Of a stretch of DNA of 64,000 nucleotides, positions 1-10,266 are shown one piece after another. Made by a program: the position numbers and the translations under genes. The stretch is from contig NC_056036.1 of assembly GCF_004379255.2 (NCBI RefSeq), positions 3,906,001 through 3,970,000 of the forward strand, written 5' to 3'. The notes under the pieces are model-generated. The model saw nothing but the letters and a program-made list of their open reading frames with translations, made no database searches and was not told where the DNA came from. The first letter of the stretch is position 1, and each line of letters begins with the position of its first letter. This DNA comes from Salvia splendens. Its lineage: Eukaryota; Streptophyta; Magnoliopsida; Lamiales; Lamiaceae.

Positions 1-1195
1 TCCCATTTCCGTGGTGGAAGACATATAAAAAGAGGCACATGATCACCATGCACATAAATGAAATACTATTTCCGTTGAAAGAACAAATCCAGACTGAGAT
101 TCAAGATATATGGTCACCTTGAAGAATCCACCACCATATATTTCCTCCACCAGTTTTTGTTTACTATAAATAAACCCCCTTCTAAATACATTACTGTAAG
201 ATAAGATGAATAAAACTTCCACTCGTAGCAATTATCCCTTATAAAAATCCCCTTCGTTGAATTGTAATCAACCTAGTAAATCGAGAAATACATAAGATGT
301 AGGAGTATAATTTTAAATTCGAACGTTTGTTTATGTTTCCGAAACATTAAAGGCTTGGGATTGGGACATCTACCAAATCTTCTCCGCCGATCGTCCACAA
401 AGTCTTAGAGTTTTTATTTGTCACATGCTATATTCATATGAAACTTTAAAATTTATCTTCATAATAGTAGAAACTGACACATTATTTCGGAAGTGCTAGG
501 CATTGTAATGCAGAATTTGATACAATTCCGTCAACCAAAACTTGCCACTGTCAATAAGGCCATCAAAATGCAAGTTGAAAGACACCCTTATTAATGCGAT
601 TTATTAACAGTTGACCACACAAACAATTACTACAAGAAATAAGATCAGGAATTCAGGATATCGCATATTGTTGTAAGATGAAACTGATCCCTGAATATTC
701 AAACCTTTCCAGAATTTCACAGATGAACAAACAATATAAGCCCTAATTCAAGCACAATAAAAGTCCGCTCACACAAACAAACTAGTAAGCATTATATTGC
801 AAAATGAAACCTGAGATGGAATCACCAATGAGAAAAAACTGTGAGTGAGAAAATAATAAAGAGAGAGAGAGAGAGTAATCGAGAGTTCGGCTTTCGATCT
901 TCTTCTCGACGTTCTTCGATACAAGCTTCGCCTTCACCACGATAGGCTTGTCGGCGACCATTACTCAGCGGCGCTGCCGCGATGGAAGGAGGAAGAAATG
1001 GCGGTGCTGATTGGAAGTCAATTCAGAATACTAGGGCTCAATGACGTTAAATTTTGAAGTCAATTTTAAGTTTTAACTAATTCTAATTAATAAAATCTAA
1101 AATCAGTAAACAGTAGTGACGTCGTATGCCCGCCGCTAAAGTGAAAAAAAAAATTCTAACATATATATATGCTGACCGAATATTTCTATCAGTAC
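1..1195. other. intergenic, no clear gene
   Basis: AT-rich DNA without a supported gene. A short GA microsatellite lies near 866-884. On the minus strand an open frame of 59 codons runs from an ATG at 961 down to a TAG at 782. Its first half (through about residue 29) has gene-like composition, with many Lys, Val and Glu, and then it runs into the GA/CT repeat. It could be the first exon of a gene leaving the window to the left, but I recognise no family and do not call it a gene. Confidence 0.5.
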
Positions 1196-1198
1196 TTA

Positions 1199-3158
1199 GG
1201 CCATCCATAACGCGGTTCCTATACCGTTCCTATACCGTTCCTTGAACCACTATTTGAGGGCCCCACTGTACTTTTTTACTCCATTCCTTAACTAAGGAAC
1301 GGAACCTGCAATCTTCCGTTCCTTAACCGTTTCTTAACCGTTCATTAAATTACTATTCATTCAATTTCTTTTTTTTTTATTTCCAACCCAATTCAATTTA
1401 AATAAACACACTTTAATAAAAAACAAACACACTTTATTAAAAAACACACAACATTAAAAAAAATTCAACTTAAACTTAAAAAAATTTAAAAAATCACACA
1501 ATTAAAATCCTAAAAAAATAAAAAACACAAAATAAAAAACACACAATCAAACGTGGGAAAATAAAAAAACTACTCCGCCGGCGAATCATCCTCCGGAGGC
1601 GGTCGAGGTTTAGGGGGAGGAGGAAGACCAAGTAGTCCTGCCATATGCACAATTCCGTTCCACCAGGCCGTGAATTGGGCATACGAGAAGCGGGAAGTGT
1701 CCACCATTGTGGCGGTTATGTACGCCACCATAAGTGTGTCCAAGCCTCCACGCGAGCCCGATCCCGAGGCCGACTGGCTTGATTCGCCTCGGCCCTTCCT
1801 CGCTCTAGCCGCCTTCGCCGCCTTCGTCAATTGCGGCCGACGGCTGGATCCCCCGTATTCGTCGGGCGTTGGATCCCCTGTACCCCCAAACACCTGCGGT
1901 TCACCCTCGCTGGCCTCACTGGTGTCACCAGACGAGTAGTTGTCGCTCGCCGTGTGCTTCGTGCGCTTTGAGGTTGAGCCCGAGCTCGAGCGGACACCGC
2001 CGGCCCACCTTTCCTCGTCCTTGACGAGCTGCCAAATATCAACATATTTGAACTGTAGACCGGTGTCCTGGTAGAAGACGCGCAAAGCCGCCCTCAGAAT
2101 GTCGGCGCCCGAAGCTCCGCTTTGGTAGTTCGCCGCTTCGGCCGAGTATATGCCGCAAAAATTTTTGACCTGTACGTCGACTCGGCCAAAGTGAGCACAG
2201 AGCATTGTATATTTGCGCTTCCGGGCCCCTTTCGGCTTAGTCTGGTGGTAGACATCACGGACCTTTTCCCAGAAGCACTTGGCGGCTTGTTGGTTCCCGA
2301 CGATGGGATCGTACGAGACGGTGAGCCAGGCGGTGTACACCGCCTTAGTTTCTTCGTTGTTGTTCGGATGCCGGCCCAGATCCTCCAGTTCCTCCTCCTC
2401 CTCGGGTGCCTCAGACGCAGCCCTAGAGCTTCCACCGCCTCGGCCTCCTCCCTCGGTGGGTTCAACGGGGATATCCTCCCGAATCTGGGACAAACCCTGA
2501 GAAAGCCGCGAGCCGGGTGGTTGAGCGTAGGCATCCACATCGAAAGTGGGTGGTTGGTACGCACCCGACGTCGCCGACCCCTGGGTGCCCGACGTCGACG
2601 ACCCGGAACCACCAAGTGTGTTGTACATGGTCTCCCAATCGCCGAACGCGCTGAGATCCCACCCACCGGAGCCGCCACCGCCGTAATTCCCGTCGCCGGA
2701 CATTTTGTGAAGGAGATTGAAATAAAAAATTGGAGAGGAATTGATGTTGATTTAGGAAGAGTAGATGTGTAGTTGTGTGTGAAATGTAATAAATTAGGTG
2801 TATTTATAGAATAAGAAAATAAAAATAAAAATAAAAAAAATTAAAAAAAAAGTTTAAAAAACGGTAATATTACCGTTAAAAAAAATTAAAAAATCATTTT
2901 AAAAAAAAAATTAATTATTGCGTCATCTTCTGACGTGTCCCACTCGCGGGCCGGCGAGTGGGAAGCACGCACGAAGCGGGGAGCGCCACGTCGCCCCAGC
3001 ACGTGGCGGCACAAGCCGTGCCGCGTTACGTGCCGTCGGCACCCGGCACGGAATGGGAACGGAATTGGAGCGGAATGGTGCGCCGCAACGCGTTCCGCGG
3101 CGAAACCGTTCCGGCGGAACGGCACGCGGAACGCCGGCGGCACGCGTTGCGGGTGCTC
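1199..3158 (-). mobile_element. PIF/Harbinger-type element A
   Basis: A 1.96 kb element flanked by TTA on both sides (1196-1198 and 3159-3161), the usual 3-bp target duplication of PIF/Harbinger elements. The left end reads GGCCATCCATAACGCGG and the right end, reverse-complemented, reads GAGCACCCGCAACGCG, so the terminal inverted repeats are short and imperfect. The left subterminal region (1215-1345) is full of GTTCCTTAACCGTTCC-like motifs. The right one (about 2930-3150) is very GC-rich. The element carries one intact reading frame on the minus strand and no DDE transposase, so it would need transposase in trans. Element B at 8673-10585 shares both ends in the opposite orientation. Confidence 0.8.
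1570..2703 (-). CDS. Harbinger-associated SANT/NAM-C domain protein
   Basis: An uninterrupted 377-residue frame inside element A. The N-terminal 100 residues are low-complexity Gly/Ser and acidic. Residues of about 100-200 form a SANT/Myb-like trihelix region containing the signature YDPIVGNQQ and FWEKV. The following part matches the 'no apical meristem-associated C-terminal' type, with conserved VWQLVKDEERWAGG-like residues, and is followed by a Ser-rich linker with basic patches. The C-terminus is Pro-rich and ends DDSPAE. In plants such proteins are the DNA-binding accessory (ORF1-like) proteins of PIF/Harbinger transposons, often misnamed 'glutathione S-transferase T3-like' because Arabidopsis GSTT genes carry a fused copy. 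A decayed relative at 47343-48383 has the same domain order and the same ending. The open frame suggests recent activity or recent insertion. It is not a host NAC factor. Confidence 0.82.
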   Translation of the reverse strand: MSGDGNYGGGGSGGWDLSAFGDWETMYNTLGGSGSSTSGTQGSATSGAYQPPTFDVDAYAQPPGSRLSQGLSQIREDIPVEPTEGGGRGGGSSRAASEAPEEEEELEDLGRHPNNNEETKAVYTAWLTVSYDPIVGNQQAAKCFWEKVRDVYHQTKPKGARKRKYTMLCAHFGRVDVQVKNFCGIYSAEAANYQSGASGADILRAALRVFYQDTGLQFKYVDIWQLVKDEERWAGGVRSSSGSTSKRTKHTASDNYSSGDTSEASEGEPQVFGGTGDPTPDEYGGSSRRPQLTKAAKAARARKGRGESSQSASGSGSRGGLDTLMVAYITATMVDTSRFSYAQFTAWWNGIVHMAGLLGLPPPPKPRPPPEDDSPAE

Positions 3159-3207
3159 TTATAAACCTGAAAAAATTATTAATCTCACAGAAAATAAAAA
3201 ATTTATA

Positions 3208-3421
3208 CTTCCTCCGTCCGTCATTAGGAGTCTCATTTGAGTTCGCCACGAGTTTTAAGAAATGTAAGAAAAAGTGGATGAGAAAAGATAGTGGAATATG
3301 AGGCCCATTTTTATATATTAGTTTTATAATAGAATGTGAGTCGATTGAGTTAGTGGAAAGTGAGGTGCACCTACCATTTATAGTAAAAGTGGATCGAGAC
3401 TCTAATGGCGGACGGAGGGAG
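3208..3421. mobile_element. Stowaway-type MITE
   Basis: The element is bounded by TA on each side. It starts CTTCCTCCGTCCGTCATTAG and ends with the imperfect inverse CTAATGGCGGACGGAGGGAG. The CTCCCTCCGTCC-type terminus and TA target are typical of Stowaway (Tc1/mariner-derived) MITEs. It has no coding capacity. Confidence 0.75.
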
Positions 3422-3439
3422 TACATGATTAATTCACGG

Positions 3440-3632
3440 AATATGTCTGCCACTAATTTATAAAATTAAAAATAAATAAAAATAATTTTGTGACGAAAAA
3501 TGGCGTCACTATCGTTAAAATAAAATTGTAATATTTTCAAAAAGTCATACTTTCACTAATTCCACCAAAAATAAAAGACAGATATTTCTCTGTCACTAAT
3601 TCCGTCATTAAACCGCTCTTTTTTTGTAGTGT
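3440..3632. mobile_element. possible CACTA-type terminal fragment
   Basis: The right edge, reverse-complemented, reads CACTACAAAAAAAGAGC, as at the ends of CACTA elements. It is preceded by repeated GTCACTAATTCCGTCA and GTGACGAAAAATGG motifs that resemble CACTA subterminal repeats. No matching left end was found, so this is a fragment at best. Confidence 0.35.
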
Positions 3633-3639
3633 TAAATAT

Positions 3640-3825
3640 TTTGGGTAGTTTTATAATTTAATTTTTTGAATGGTTTGTAACTGTATAGGGAAAGTCTGAA
3701 TTCCTTAAGAGTGGAACTCTAGTTGGTGGTTTGAGTCAATTTAGTAACAAGTTAGATGTCGCACTAATCTTAATTACGTAATAAAAGGTGTAATATATAT
3801 ATAAATGTATAAAAGGATTACATTG
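3640..3825. repeat. dispersed repeat X, copy 1
   Basis: This stretch is strongly similar, in the same orientation, to 10943-11120. Shared blocks include TAAATATTTT near the start, GAATTCCTTA, CTAATCTTAATTACGTAATA and TAAATGTATAA. Each copy lies a few hundred bases right of a Harbinger-type element (A or B). It may be a dispersed repeat or a small segmental duplication. Confidence 0.65.
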
Positions 3826-5036
3826 TATATAAATCACCTTAAAATAAAACAAAAAAACAATAATTTTAGACTTTTAAGTTTCAATCTCTATCCGAATCAC
3901 AAATTAAAACCCGCCCCAATAAAAACCAATGATGTAAAAAAAATATAAGGCGATTAAACAATTGAACTATATTTTGAAATCATATTTTCTAGCCTAGCCT
4001 AGTTGTCGGAGTATCATTTTGTTTTTGTATTCGAATCCTTTATGCCTCTGCATTTTTCTATATATACATATTATCTCCCCCTTAAAAATCAAAACCAATA
4101 TGGATTTTCAGAAAATATATAGTAGAAGATAAAACTCATCTCTAAATTAAATGGTCGAAAACTTGGAAGTTTCAATTTGAATGATTAATGTGCACATGTG
4201 CATGTGCTATTTTGATTTGAAGAAAAAATTTCATCATTTCAACTTAATCACAATTGGTTTGGTGGAGAGAGGATGGAACGCATGCTTGAGAATTGAAAGA
4301 AGGAGTCAACAAAAGGGCTGTCACTGTCTGTCGGCATGAATAGTCAACTGGTTATGACGGGTCGGTTATATAACTAACCGGTTGGTTCTTTTATTGGTTC
4401 GGCTAGGCTGAAATTTTAGTTGCTTAACTCACATTTTGATCATTTACCGAATAACAAAGTTCTAATTAATACTCCCTGAAAATTTGTCACTTATTTCCAT
4501 TTTCGTCCGTCCCTAAAAATTTATCGTCTTTCACTTTTACCATTTTTGGTATTGAACCTCATATTCCACTAACTCATTCTCACTCACATTTTATTATAAA
4601 ATTAATACTATATAAAAATAGGACTCACATGCCACTAACTTTTTCAACTTACTTTCTATTACATTTCTTAAAACTCGCGTCGAGTTAAATGGTGACAACT
4701 TTATTTAAAATGCGATTATGAGCCCCTATAAAACTATCGAAATAGTGTTTCTTCTTTACTAAACAACATTTTCATCCCATGCAAAAAAACACTCGAGTCT
4801 TCCACAAAATGCACTATATATACTTATAACATCAAAATTCCATCCAAATTCATAAAAAATGGAAGAAAATAAACCTCCTAACAAAAGCTCAAGAAAAAAG
4901 CATTTGTTGGTAACATCAAAAAAAAGGTGACCCCTTATCCCTATTACATTATACATATGGACAAAATATTTAGGAAAATTATAAAAAAGTAATCCATTTG
5001 TTGGCTAGTGAAATTCACCAAGAAAACTAGTAATAA
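3826..5036. other. intergenic, 3' flank of ERF gene
   Basis: No gene is seen. A degraded Stowaway-like stretch starts at 4471 (ACTCCCTGAAAATTTGTCAC) and fades near 4700 without a clean right terminus. The rest is AT-rich and unremarkable. Confidence 0.5.
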
Positions 5037-5567
5037 TTAAGAAGTAGCTTCTACACTTGAACTACTACTCATCATCAAAAGCTCTTCCAAATAATCAGCT
5101 CCCAAATCCTCAAACACCACCACATTCTCCCTCTTCTTCCGCCGCCGCATCGAGTGCTTCCTCTTCAACGCCATCACCGGCGAGCTTTCTTCTTCCACGC
5201 CCCACCGCATCTCCCGCAGCGACTCCCTCACTCTCTCCACCGGGAAGTTGAGCACCGCCGCCTGCCCCCGCATCGCGAACGCCGCCTGATCATACGCCAT
5301 CGCCGCTGCCTCCGCCGTCTCAAACGTCCCCAACCACACCCTCGCCCCATTCCGCGTCGAGTCCCTTATCTCCGCCGCGAACTTCCCCCACGGCCGCCGC
5401 CTCACGCCGCGATACGCCGCGGCCGCCTTCGACGAGCGCCGCCACCCCTCCTCCACGACGTCGTATAGGAGCATCTCAGCGGAATCGTTCTCATTGAAGG
5501 GGAGAGATGACTCCGGCGAAGACAAATCAATGCTCAATGGTTGGGAATTAAATACTTCCTCCTTCAT
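5037..5567 (-). CDS. AP2/ERF transcription factor, group IXc (ERF1-like)
   Basis: A single-exon 176-residue protein. The AP2/ERF domain (about residues 52-110) begins [18 protein letters not shown] and continues with the RVWLGTF motif. Ala and Asp in AEIRD are the ERF-type DNA-contact positions, which predicts binding to the GCC box. The C-terminal motif [13 protein letters not shown] is the acidic CMIX-1 motif of group IX ERFs, known as an activation region. [13 protein letters not shown] stretch is a likely nuclear localisation signal. The N-terminal Ser-rich part is short, so this is a small member compared with ERF1B or ORA59 (over 200 residues). Known group IXc members act in ethylene and jasmonate defence responses. 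Assignment to a particular ERF number is not possible here. A TATA box lies 53 nt upstream of the ATG. Confidence 0.93.
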   Translation of the reverse strand: MKEEVFNSQPLSIDLSSPESSLPFNENDSAEMLLYDVVEEGWRRSSKAAAAYRGVRRRPWGKFAAEIRDSTRNGARVWLGTFETAEAAAMAYDQAAFAMRGQAAVLNFPVERVRESLREMRWGVEEESSPVMALKRKHSMRRRKKRENVVVFEDLGADYLEELLMMSSSSSVEATS

Positions 5568-5619
5568 TTTCTATTTTTGTACTTCAAATTTGTGTTTGTG
5601 TGTCTAATGTCTTGGGTTC

Positions 5620-5627
5620 TTTATATA
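5620..5627 (-). promoter_or_regulatory. TATA box of the ERF gene
   Basis: On the minus strand this reads TATATAAA, 53 nt upstream of the ERF start codon, which gives a plausible short 5' leader. Confidence 0.55.
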
Positions 5628-8267
5628 TGTGTGGATATTGGAATGTTCAGAAGTGTAAAACATTTTACTTTGCGGAAAATGGGAATATATTATTATTGTT
5701 AAAAAATATAGGAGTGTGACATCGGTTAAGGGAGGATGTTTTTGATTTATTGGAACTGTAGTAGGCATTTAAATAATTTTAGGAGGAGCAAGAGGGATAT
5801 ATCACACGTGAGTCAAAGCAATTGCCACGCAGCCAAATCAGACAAATAGTAGTATATTAGTATGAATGGTGTAAAAAATGATTGGGATAATAATGTGCAT
5901 TTATTTTTAAATTTATGATTTTTGCATTATTCCTAAGATCAAATTATATTTGGTCTTCGTCAACACAATTGTAGAAGTAAGCATAAATTTGCAAACAAAG
6001 TTAATTAATTTATGGGATATTATTTATACATTGGCATATTTGGACAAGCAAATGAAATATATTTACCCACAATTATTAATGCGTGAAATCATGAAATGTA
6101 TGTATGGGTACGTTCCCTGTCACAACTAGTCCCTTGTTTTATCTTTTTTCAATCAAGAAAATCAAATACCGTTAAACAAGGAGTAGTAGCCTAGTACTCC
6201 TAGTAATATCTTCTTTTTTTATAATTAATTGTTTTTTCAAATGCTTACGTCGTCATCATTTTTCTGATTCTTCTTTCCGTCTAACCTTCTTTGCCATTGT
6301 CAGATTTTTATTATAATGCCATATCAAATTATAAATATTACTACTACTGTATTTAATATTGGATATAAGTGTTAGTAGTGCATTTGGTCCTGTGGTCCAT
6401 GTGATCACTTTATATTAGTTCTAGAGTTTGAAGAGTAAAATATGTCAATATGTTTGTTGGATTATGTAAATATTCACTGAATTAGCTTATTTGCATTACA
6501 CAATGTTAAAGATGATCACCTATTTTGACTGGGCATGAACAGATCACAAACAATACTACTATTAATTATGTGAATTTAATTCACATTTCCTAAATAAGAT
6601 ACATATACTATTTTTACACGTAAATAAGGAGTATTATAGAATTGGCTTCACTTATTTTTATCAATCCATCTTATCTGTTAAGGGTATTAGTCTCTATTAG
6701 ATGAAGAAAGGTTGAAAAGCCAGCTTTGTGGCGTGAGATATGGGCAGAGATTACAGATAACTATAACCAAATAATATTTCTTAATTTTTCTATTCATTAA
6801 TTCATTATAAAAAATTTGACACTTGTTTATAATACTAGCATATTTATGATATGCGGGACTATAAATAATTATTAAAAAGTTTATACATATTTATTATATG
6901 GGGAGACTATAAAGAGATATCCTATGCTATAGAAAATAAAATTCAAATCCTAATAATCAATGATATAAATAAGATTAAACATATCTACTTTGTACAAGAC
7001 TAAATACTGTGAAATCCATATCGCTATCACTAAAAATAGATCTAAAATGAGTAAATTGTATCAAAACTTGGCATTCGTGACATAGAATGTGACGCACTAT
7101 ATACTGCAGTCTGCATGTGATAGTCGTATAGTTTGTGTTGTACAAAAAAAATCCAACTTTCATTCATACTCGAACATAACACAGAAAAAATAAAAGAAGA
7201 ATTAATTCAAACGAATCCAAAAATTTAGTGAAAAAGAAGAGTTAAATCATCATCAATCACGTCATAAATTTGATAACAGTAATATGATTGTGCTGCGTCC
7301 AATCCTAAATCGACGCAGTTCGATTAAATTAATTATATGAGCTTATCAGGTTTATTGTCAAAATGTTTTTATCTTTGTTTTAAAGAGAGTGTATTGAAAG
7401 AATTTATGCTCAATATATATTCCGGATCATGTAATAAATAGTTAATAGCTAAGTGATTAATTAGATGCTTAATAAAATGTTTTCTAATAGAGATAACGAA
7501 ATCGGTAAAAAAATATATCATGGCTATTTTGAAACTCCACCATAGAAGACAATAAGTGGACGTCATATTTTAAGTCTTTGACATATTTGAGAATAAATCC
7601 TTTTGTTATCACAATCGAAAATTCCTTCCTCCTTCGTCGAGCTAGCTTGAGTGTTTGTATAAATCAACAACTAGAAACCTCTTTCTTTTATCAAATCAAG
7701 AGATGGATCCCTTGAAAGGGGACAATACTGTCACTTTTCTCATGTCATGTTAAGCCTTCACCCTTTAGTGATGATGTCAATCTGCACCATCGATGAGCCT
7801 TCATAATTCCTCGATCAAGTTTCTGATTAGGAGGTAAATACAAAAATGACTTTTAAAACACATAATTTATTCGTGTAAGACATCTAAAATTTAGTTTAAA
7901 GGTGTTATATAGTAGTATGATAAGCGCGTCACAGTTGGTAAGACGCTTCTAATCAATATGTCAAGGGTTCGAGTAAATATTATTTCTAGTAGACATGTCG
8001 TCAGTTCCAGAATTGTTAGCTACAGATCAGAAAATGCATTCGCCTCTGTTTTTGGGTTTGAACAGTCACTTGTTTAAATTTTTTTAATTTATAATAATCT
8101 CAAATTTCTTGGATTTTCATGTATTTGCATAATTGGAGGAAAATAAGAGGTCATATTAATAGAAAAATAAAAAAAATCTCAATATTCATTTAAAAAGAAA
8201 ATTTAAAGGTATTTTTTTTTAAAAAGTATTTTTCCATAAAAACGAATGAACGATGCATACATATATA
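5628..8267. other. intergenic, 2.6 kb without a gene
   Basis: AT-rich DNA upstream of the ERF gene. Small frames here have no family resemblance and biased AT composition. The only structured item is a tRNA-like stretch near 7921-7990, listed separately. Confidence 0.5.
7921..7990 (+). repeat. possible tRNA-derived SINE head
   Basis: The stretch has an A-box-like GCGTCACAGTTGGTAAGACG and, about 30 nt further, GGGTTCGAGTA, close to the Pol III B-box GGTTCGANTCC. The paired arms of a real tRNA are not convincing, so a decayed tRNA-derived SINE is more likely than a functional tRNA gene. No clear tail or target duplication was identified. Confidence 0.3.
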
Positions 8268-8515
8268 CTCCCTCCCGTCCCAGATAATTTGTCTCATTTT
8301 CCCATTTCGGTCCGTCCCACATAATTTGTCTCATTTCACTTTTTTCCATTTTTGGTAGTAGATCTCATATTCCACTAACTCATTCATACTCACATTTTAT
8401 TATAAAACTAATATAAAAGTAGAACCCTCATTCCACTAACTTTTTCAACTCACTTTTCATTGAATTTCTTAAAATCCGTGTCCGGTAAAAGTGAGACGAA
8501 TTATGACGGAAGGAG
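8268..8515. mobile_element. Stowaway-type MITE
   Basis: Flanked by TA. It starts CTCCCTCCCGTCCCAGATAA and ends with the imperfect inverse TTATGACGGAAGGAG. It is non-coding and sits 150 bp left of element B. Confidence 0.7.
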
Positions 8516-9065
8516 TAAAGTGTAAGTTTAGTTGGTGATATCTGAACTAACTCAGCCGCAATTCAATTAGGGACTTTTAATTGAAACATTCCTCAACATT
8601 GATAGACATCTTGTATCTCGAAGTTCATTTTTTTTCTTTTCATTTTTATTTATCCATACGTAATAGTACTAAGAGCATCCGCAACGCGTGCCGTTGCGGT
8701 GCCTTATTTCGTTCCGGAGGAACGGAACCGCGGCGGCACGCGTTGCAGCCGCCCGTGTCGTCGCCATTCCGTGCCGGTGCCGTGCCGGGTGCCGTTCCCG
8801 CGAGACGCGGCACGACACGTTCCGCCACGCGCCGAGGCGACGTGGCGGCCTCCCATTCGACGCGTGACGCCCACTCGCTGCCCCGCGAGTGGGCGTCGTC
8901 ACGGTGACGCAATAATTCGATTTTTTTAAAAAAAATCGAATTTAATAAAAAAAATATTTTTATTTATAAAAATTGTTTTTTATATTTAAAAACAATTTTT
9001 TACAAATAAATGAATACTAGAAATTCGTATTAGCCCATATATATTTGATGGGCTTGCGAATTTAT

Positions 9066-10266
9066 GAAACTCATTCTTGGTTGTCTCTCTTTTATAGAGA
9101 CATCCTTGAATGTTTTTTGTTCCACTTTCAATGTGGGACAAACTCATCTTGGTTGTCTCTATTTTATAGAGACATCCTTGAATATTTTATGTTCCACTTT
9201 CGATGTGGGACAAACTCATTCTTGATTATCTCTATTTTATAGAGACATCCTTGAATGTTTTATGTTCCACTTTCGATGTGGGAAAAAAACTCATTCTTGG
9301 TTGTCTCTCTTTTATAGAGACATCCTTGAATGTTTCATGTTCCACTTTCGATGTGGGACAAACTCATTCTTGATTATCTCTATTTTATAGAGACATCCTT
9401 GAATGTTTTATGTTCCACTTTCGATGTGGGAAAAAAACTCATTCTTGGTTGTCTCTCTTTTATAGAGACATCCTTGAATGTTTCATGTTCCACTTTCGAT
9501 GTGGGACAAACTCATTCTTGATTATCTCTATTTTATAGAGACATCCTTGAATGTTTTATGTTCCACTTTCGATGTGGGAAAAAAACTCATTCTTGGTTGT
9601 CTCTCTTTTATAGAGACATCCTTGAATGTTTCATGTTCCACTTTCGATGTGGGACAAACTCATTCTTGGTTATCTCTATTTTATAGAGACATCATTGAAT
9701 GTTTTATGTTCCACTTTCGATGTGGAAAAAACTCATTTTTGGTTGTCTCTCTTTTATAGAGACATCCTTGAATGTTTCATGTTCCACTTTCGATGTGGGA
9801 CAAACTCATTCTTGGTTATCTCTATTTTATAGAGACATCATTGAATGTTTTATGTTCCACTTTCGATGTGGAAAAAACTCATTTTTGGTTGTCTCTCTTT
9901 TATAGAGACATCCTTGAATGTTTCATGTTCCACTTTCGATGTGGGACAAACTCATTCTTGGTTATCTCTATTTTATAGAGACATCCTTGAATGTTTTTTG
10001 TTTCACTTTCGATGTGGGACAAACTCATCTTGGTTGTCTCTATTTTATAGAGACATCCTTGAATGTTTCATGTTCCACTTTCGATGTGGGACAAACTCAT
10101 TCTTGGTTATCTCTATTTTATAGAGACAACCTTGAATGTTTTATGTTCCACTTTCGATGTGGGACAAACTCATTCTTGGTTGTCTCTATTTTATAGAGAC
10201 ATCCTTGAATGTTTTATGTTCCACTTTCGATGTGGGACAAACTTATTCTTGGTTGTCTCTATAAAA
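9066..10266 (-). repeat. 72-75 bp tandem array, about 16 units
   Basis: The landmark CGATGTGGGAC (or a variant) recurs at 9129, 9201, 9274, 9349, 9422, 9497, 9570, 9645, 9718, 9791, 9864, 9937, 10010, 10082, 10155 and 10228, giving spacings of 72-75 bp. From 9201 to about 9940 two unit types alternate. One has GATTATC or GGTTATC with CTCTATTTTATAG and leads to GGGAAAAAAACTC or GGAAAAAACTC. The other has GGTTGTCTCTCTTTTATAG and leads to GGGACAAACTC. The effective repeat there is therefore a dimer of about 146-148 bp. From about 9940 rightwards the units are more uniform. The array makes long apparent reading frames on the plus strand, but the period is mostly 73 and shifts frame each unit, so it is not protein-coding. 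Confidence 0.93.
9129..10238 (-). promoter_or_regulatory. reiterated snRNA-type USE plus TATA modules
   Basis: On the minus strand ten units contain exactly GTCCCACATCG, which matches the plant snRNA-gene upstream sequence element RTCCCACATCG. Three units have TTCCCACATCG, two TTTCCACATCG and one GTCCCACATTG. Each is followed about 32 nt later by TATAAAA within GTCTCTATAAAA. In known plant snRNA genes a USE-to-TATA spacing of 33-34 bp specifies Pol II and 23-24 bp specifies Pol III, so the geometry here is near the Pol II type. A start 25-30 nt past each TATA would fall at or near the next USE. Transcription from the leftmost module would run into the GC-rich end of element B. Promoter activity is inferred only. 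Confidence 0.5.

Noticed and set aside
2094..2772. Long frames on both strands overlapping the SANT/NAM-C gene
   Set aside because: They are GC-rich shadow frames. Only the 1570-2703 frame has family motifs.
2886..3301. Several 65-176 codon frames in the GC-rich end of element A
   Set aside because: This is the subterminal region of the transposon, with Arg/Ala/Gly-rich random translation. Homology to the left end of element B is at DNA level, not in a fixed frame.
627..3632. A large CACTA element from ACTACAAGAAAT at 627 to TTTGTAGTG at 3632
   Set aside because: The left motif is not preceded by C and lacks subterminal repeats, and no 3-bp target duplication matches. Only a right-end fragment is reported.
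8581..8929. Frames in the GC-rich end of element B
   Set aside because: Same reason: non-coding subterminal transposon DNA.
9066..10266. CRISPR-like repeat array
   Set aside because: Units are contiguous and nearly identical over their whole length, with no unique spacers, and the genome is a plant.
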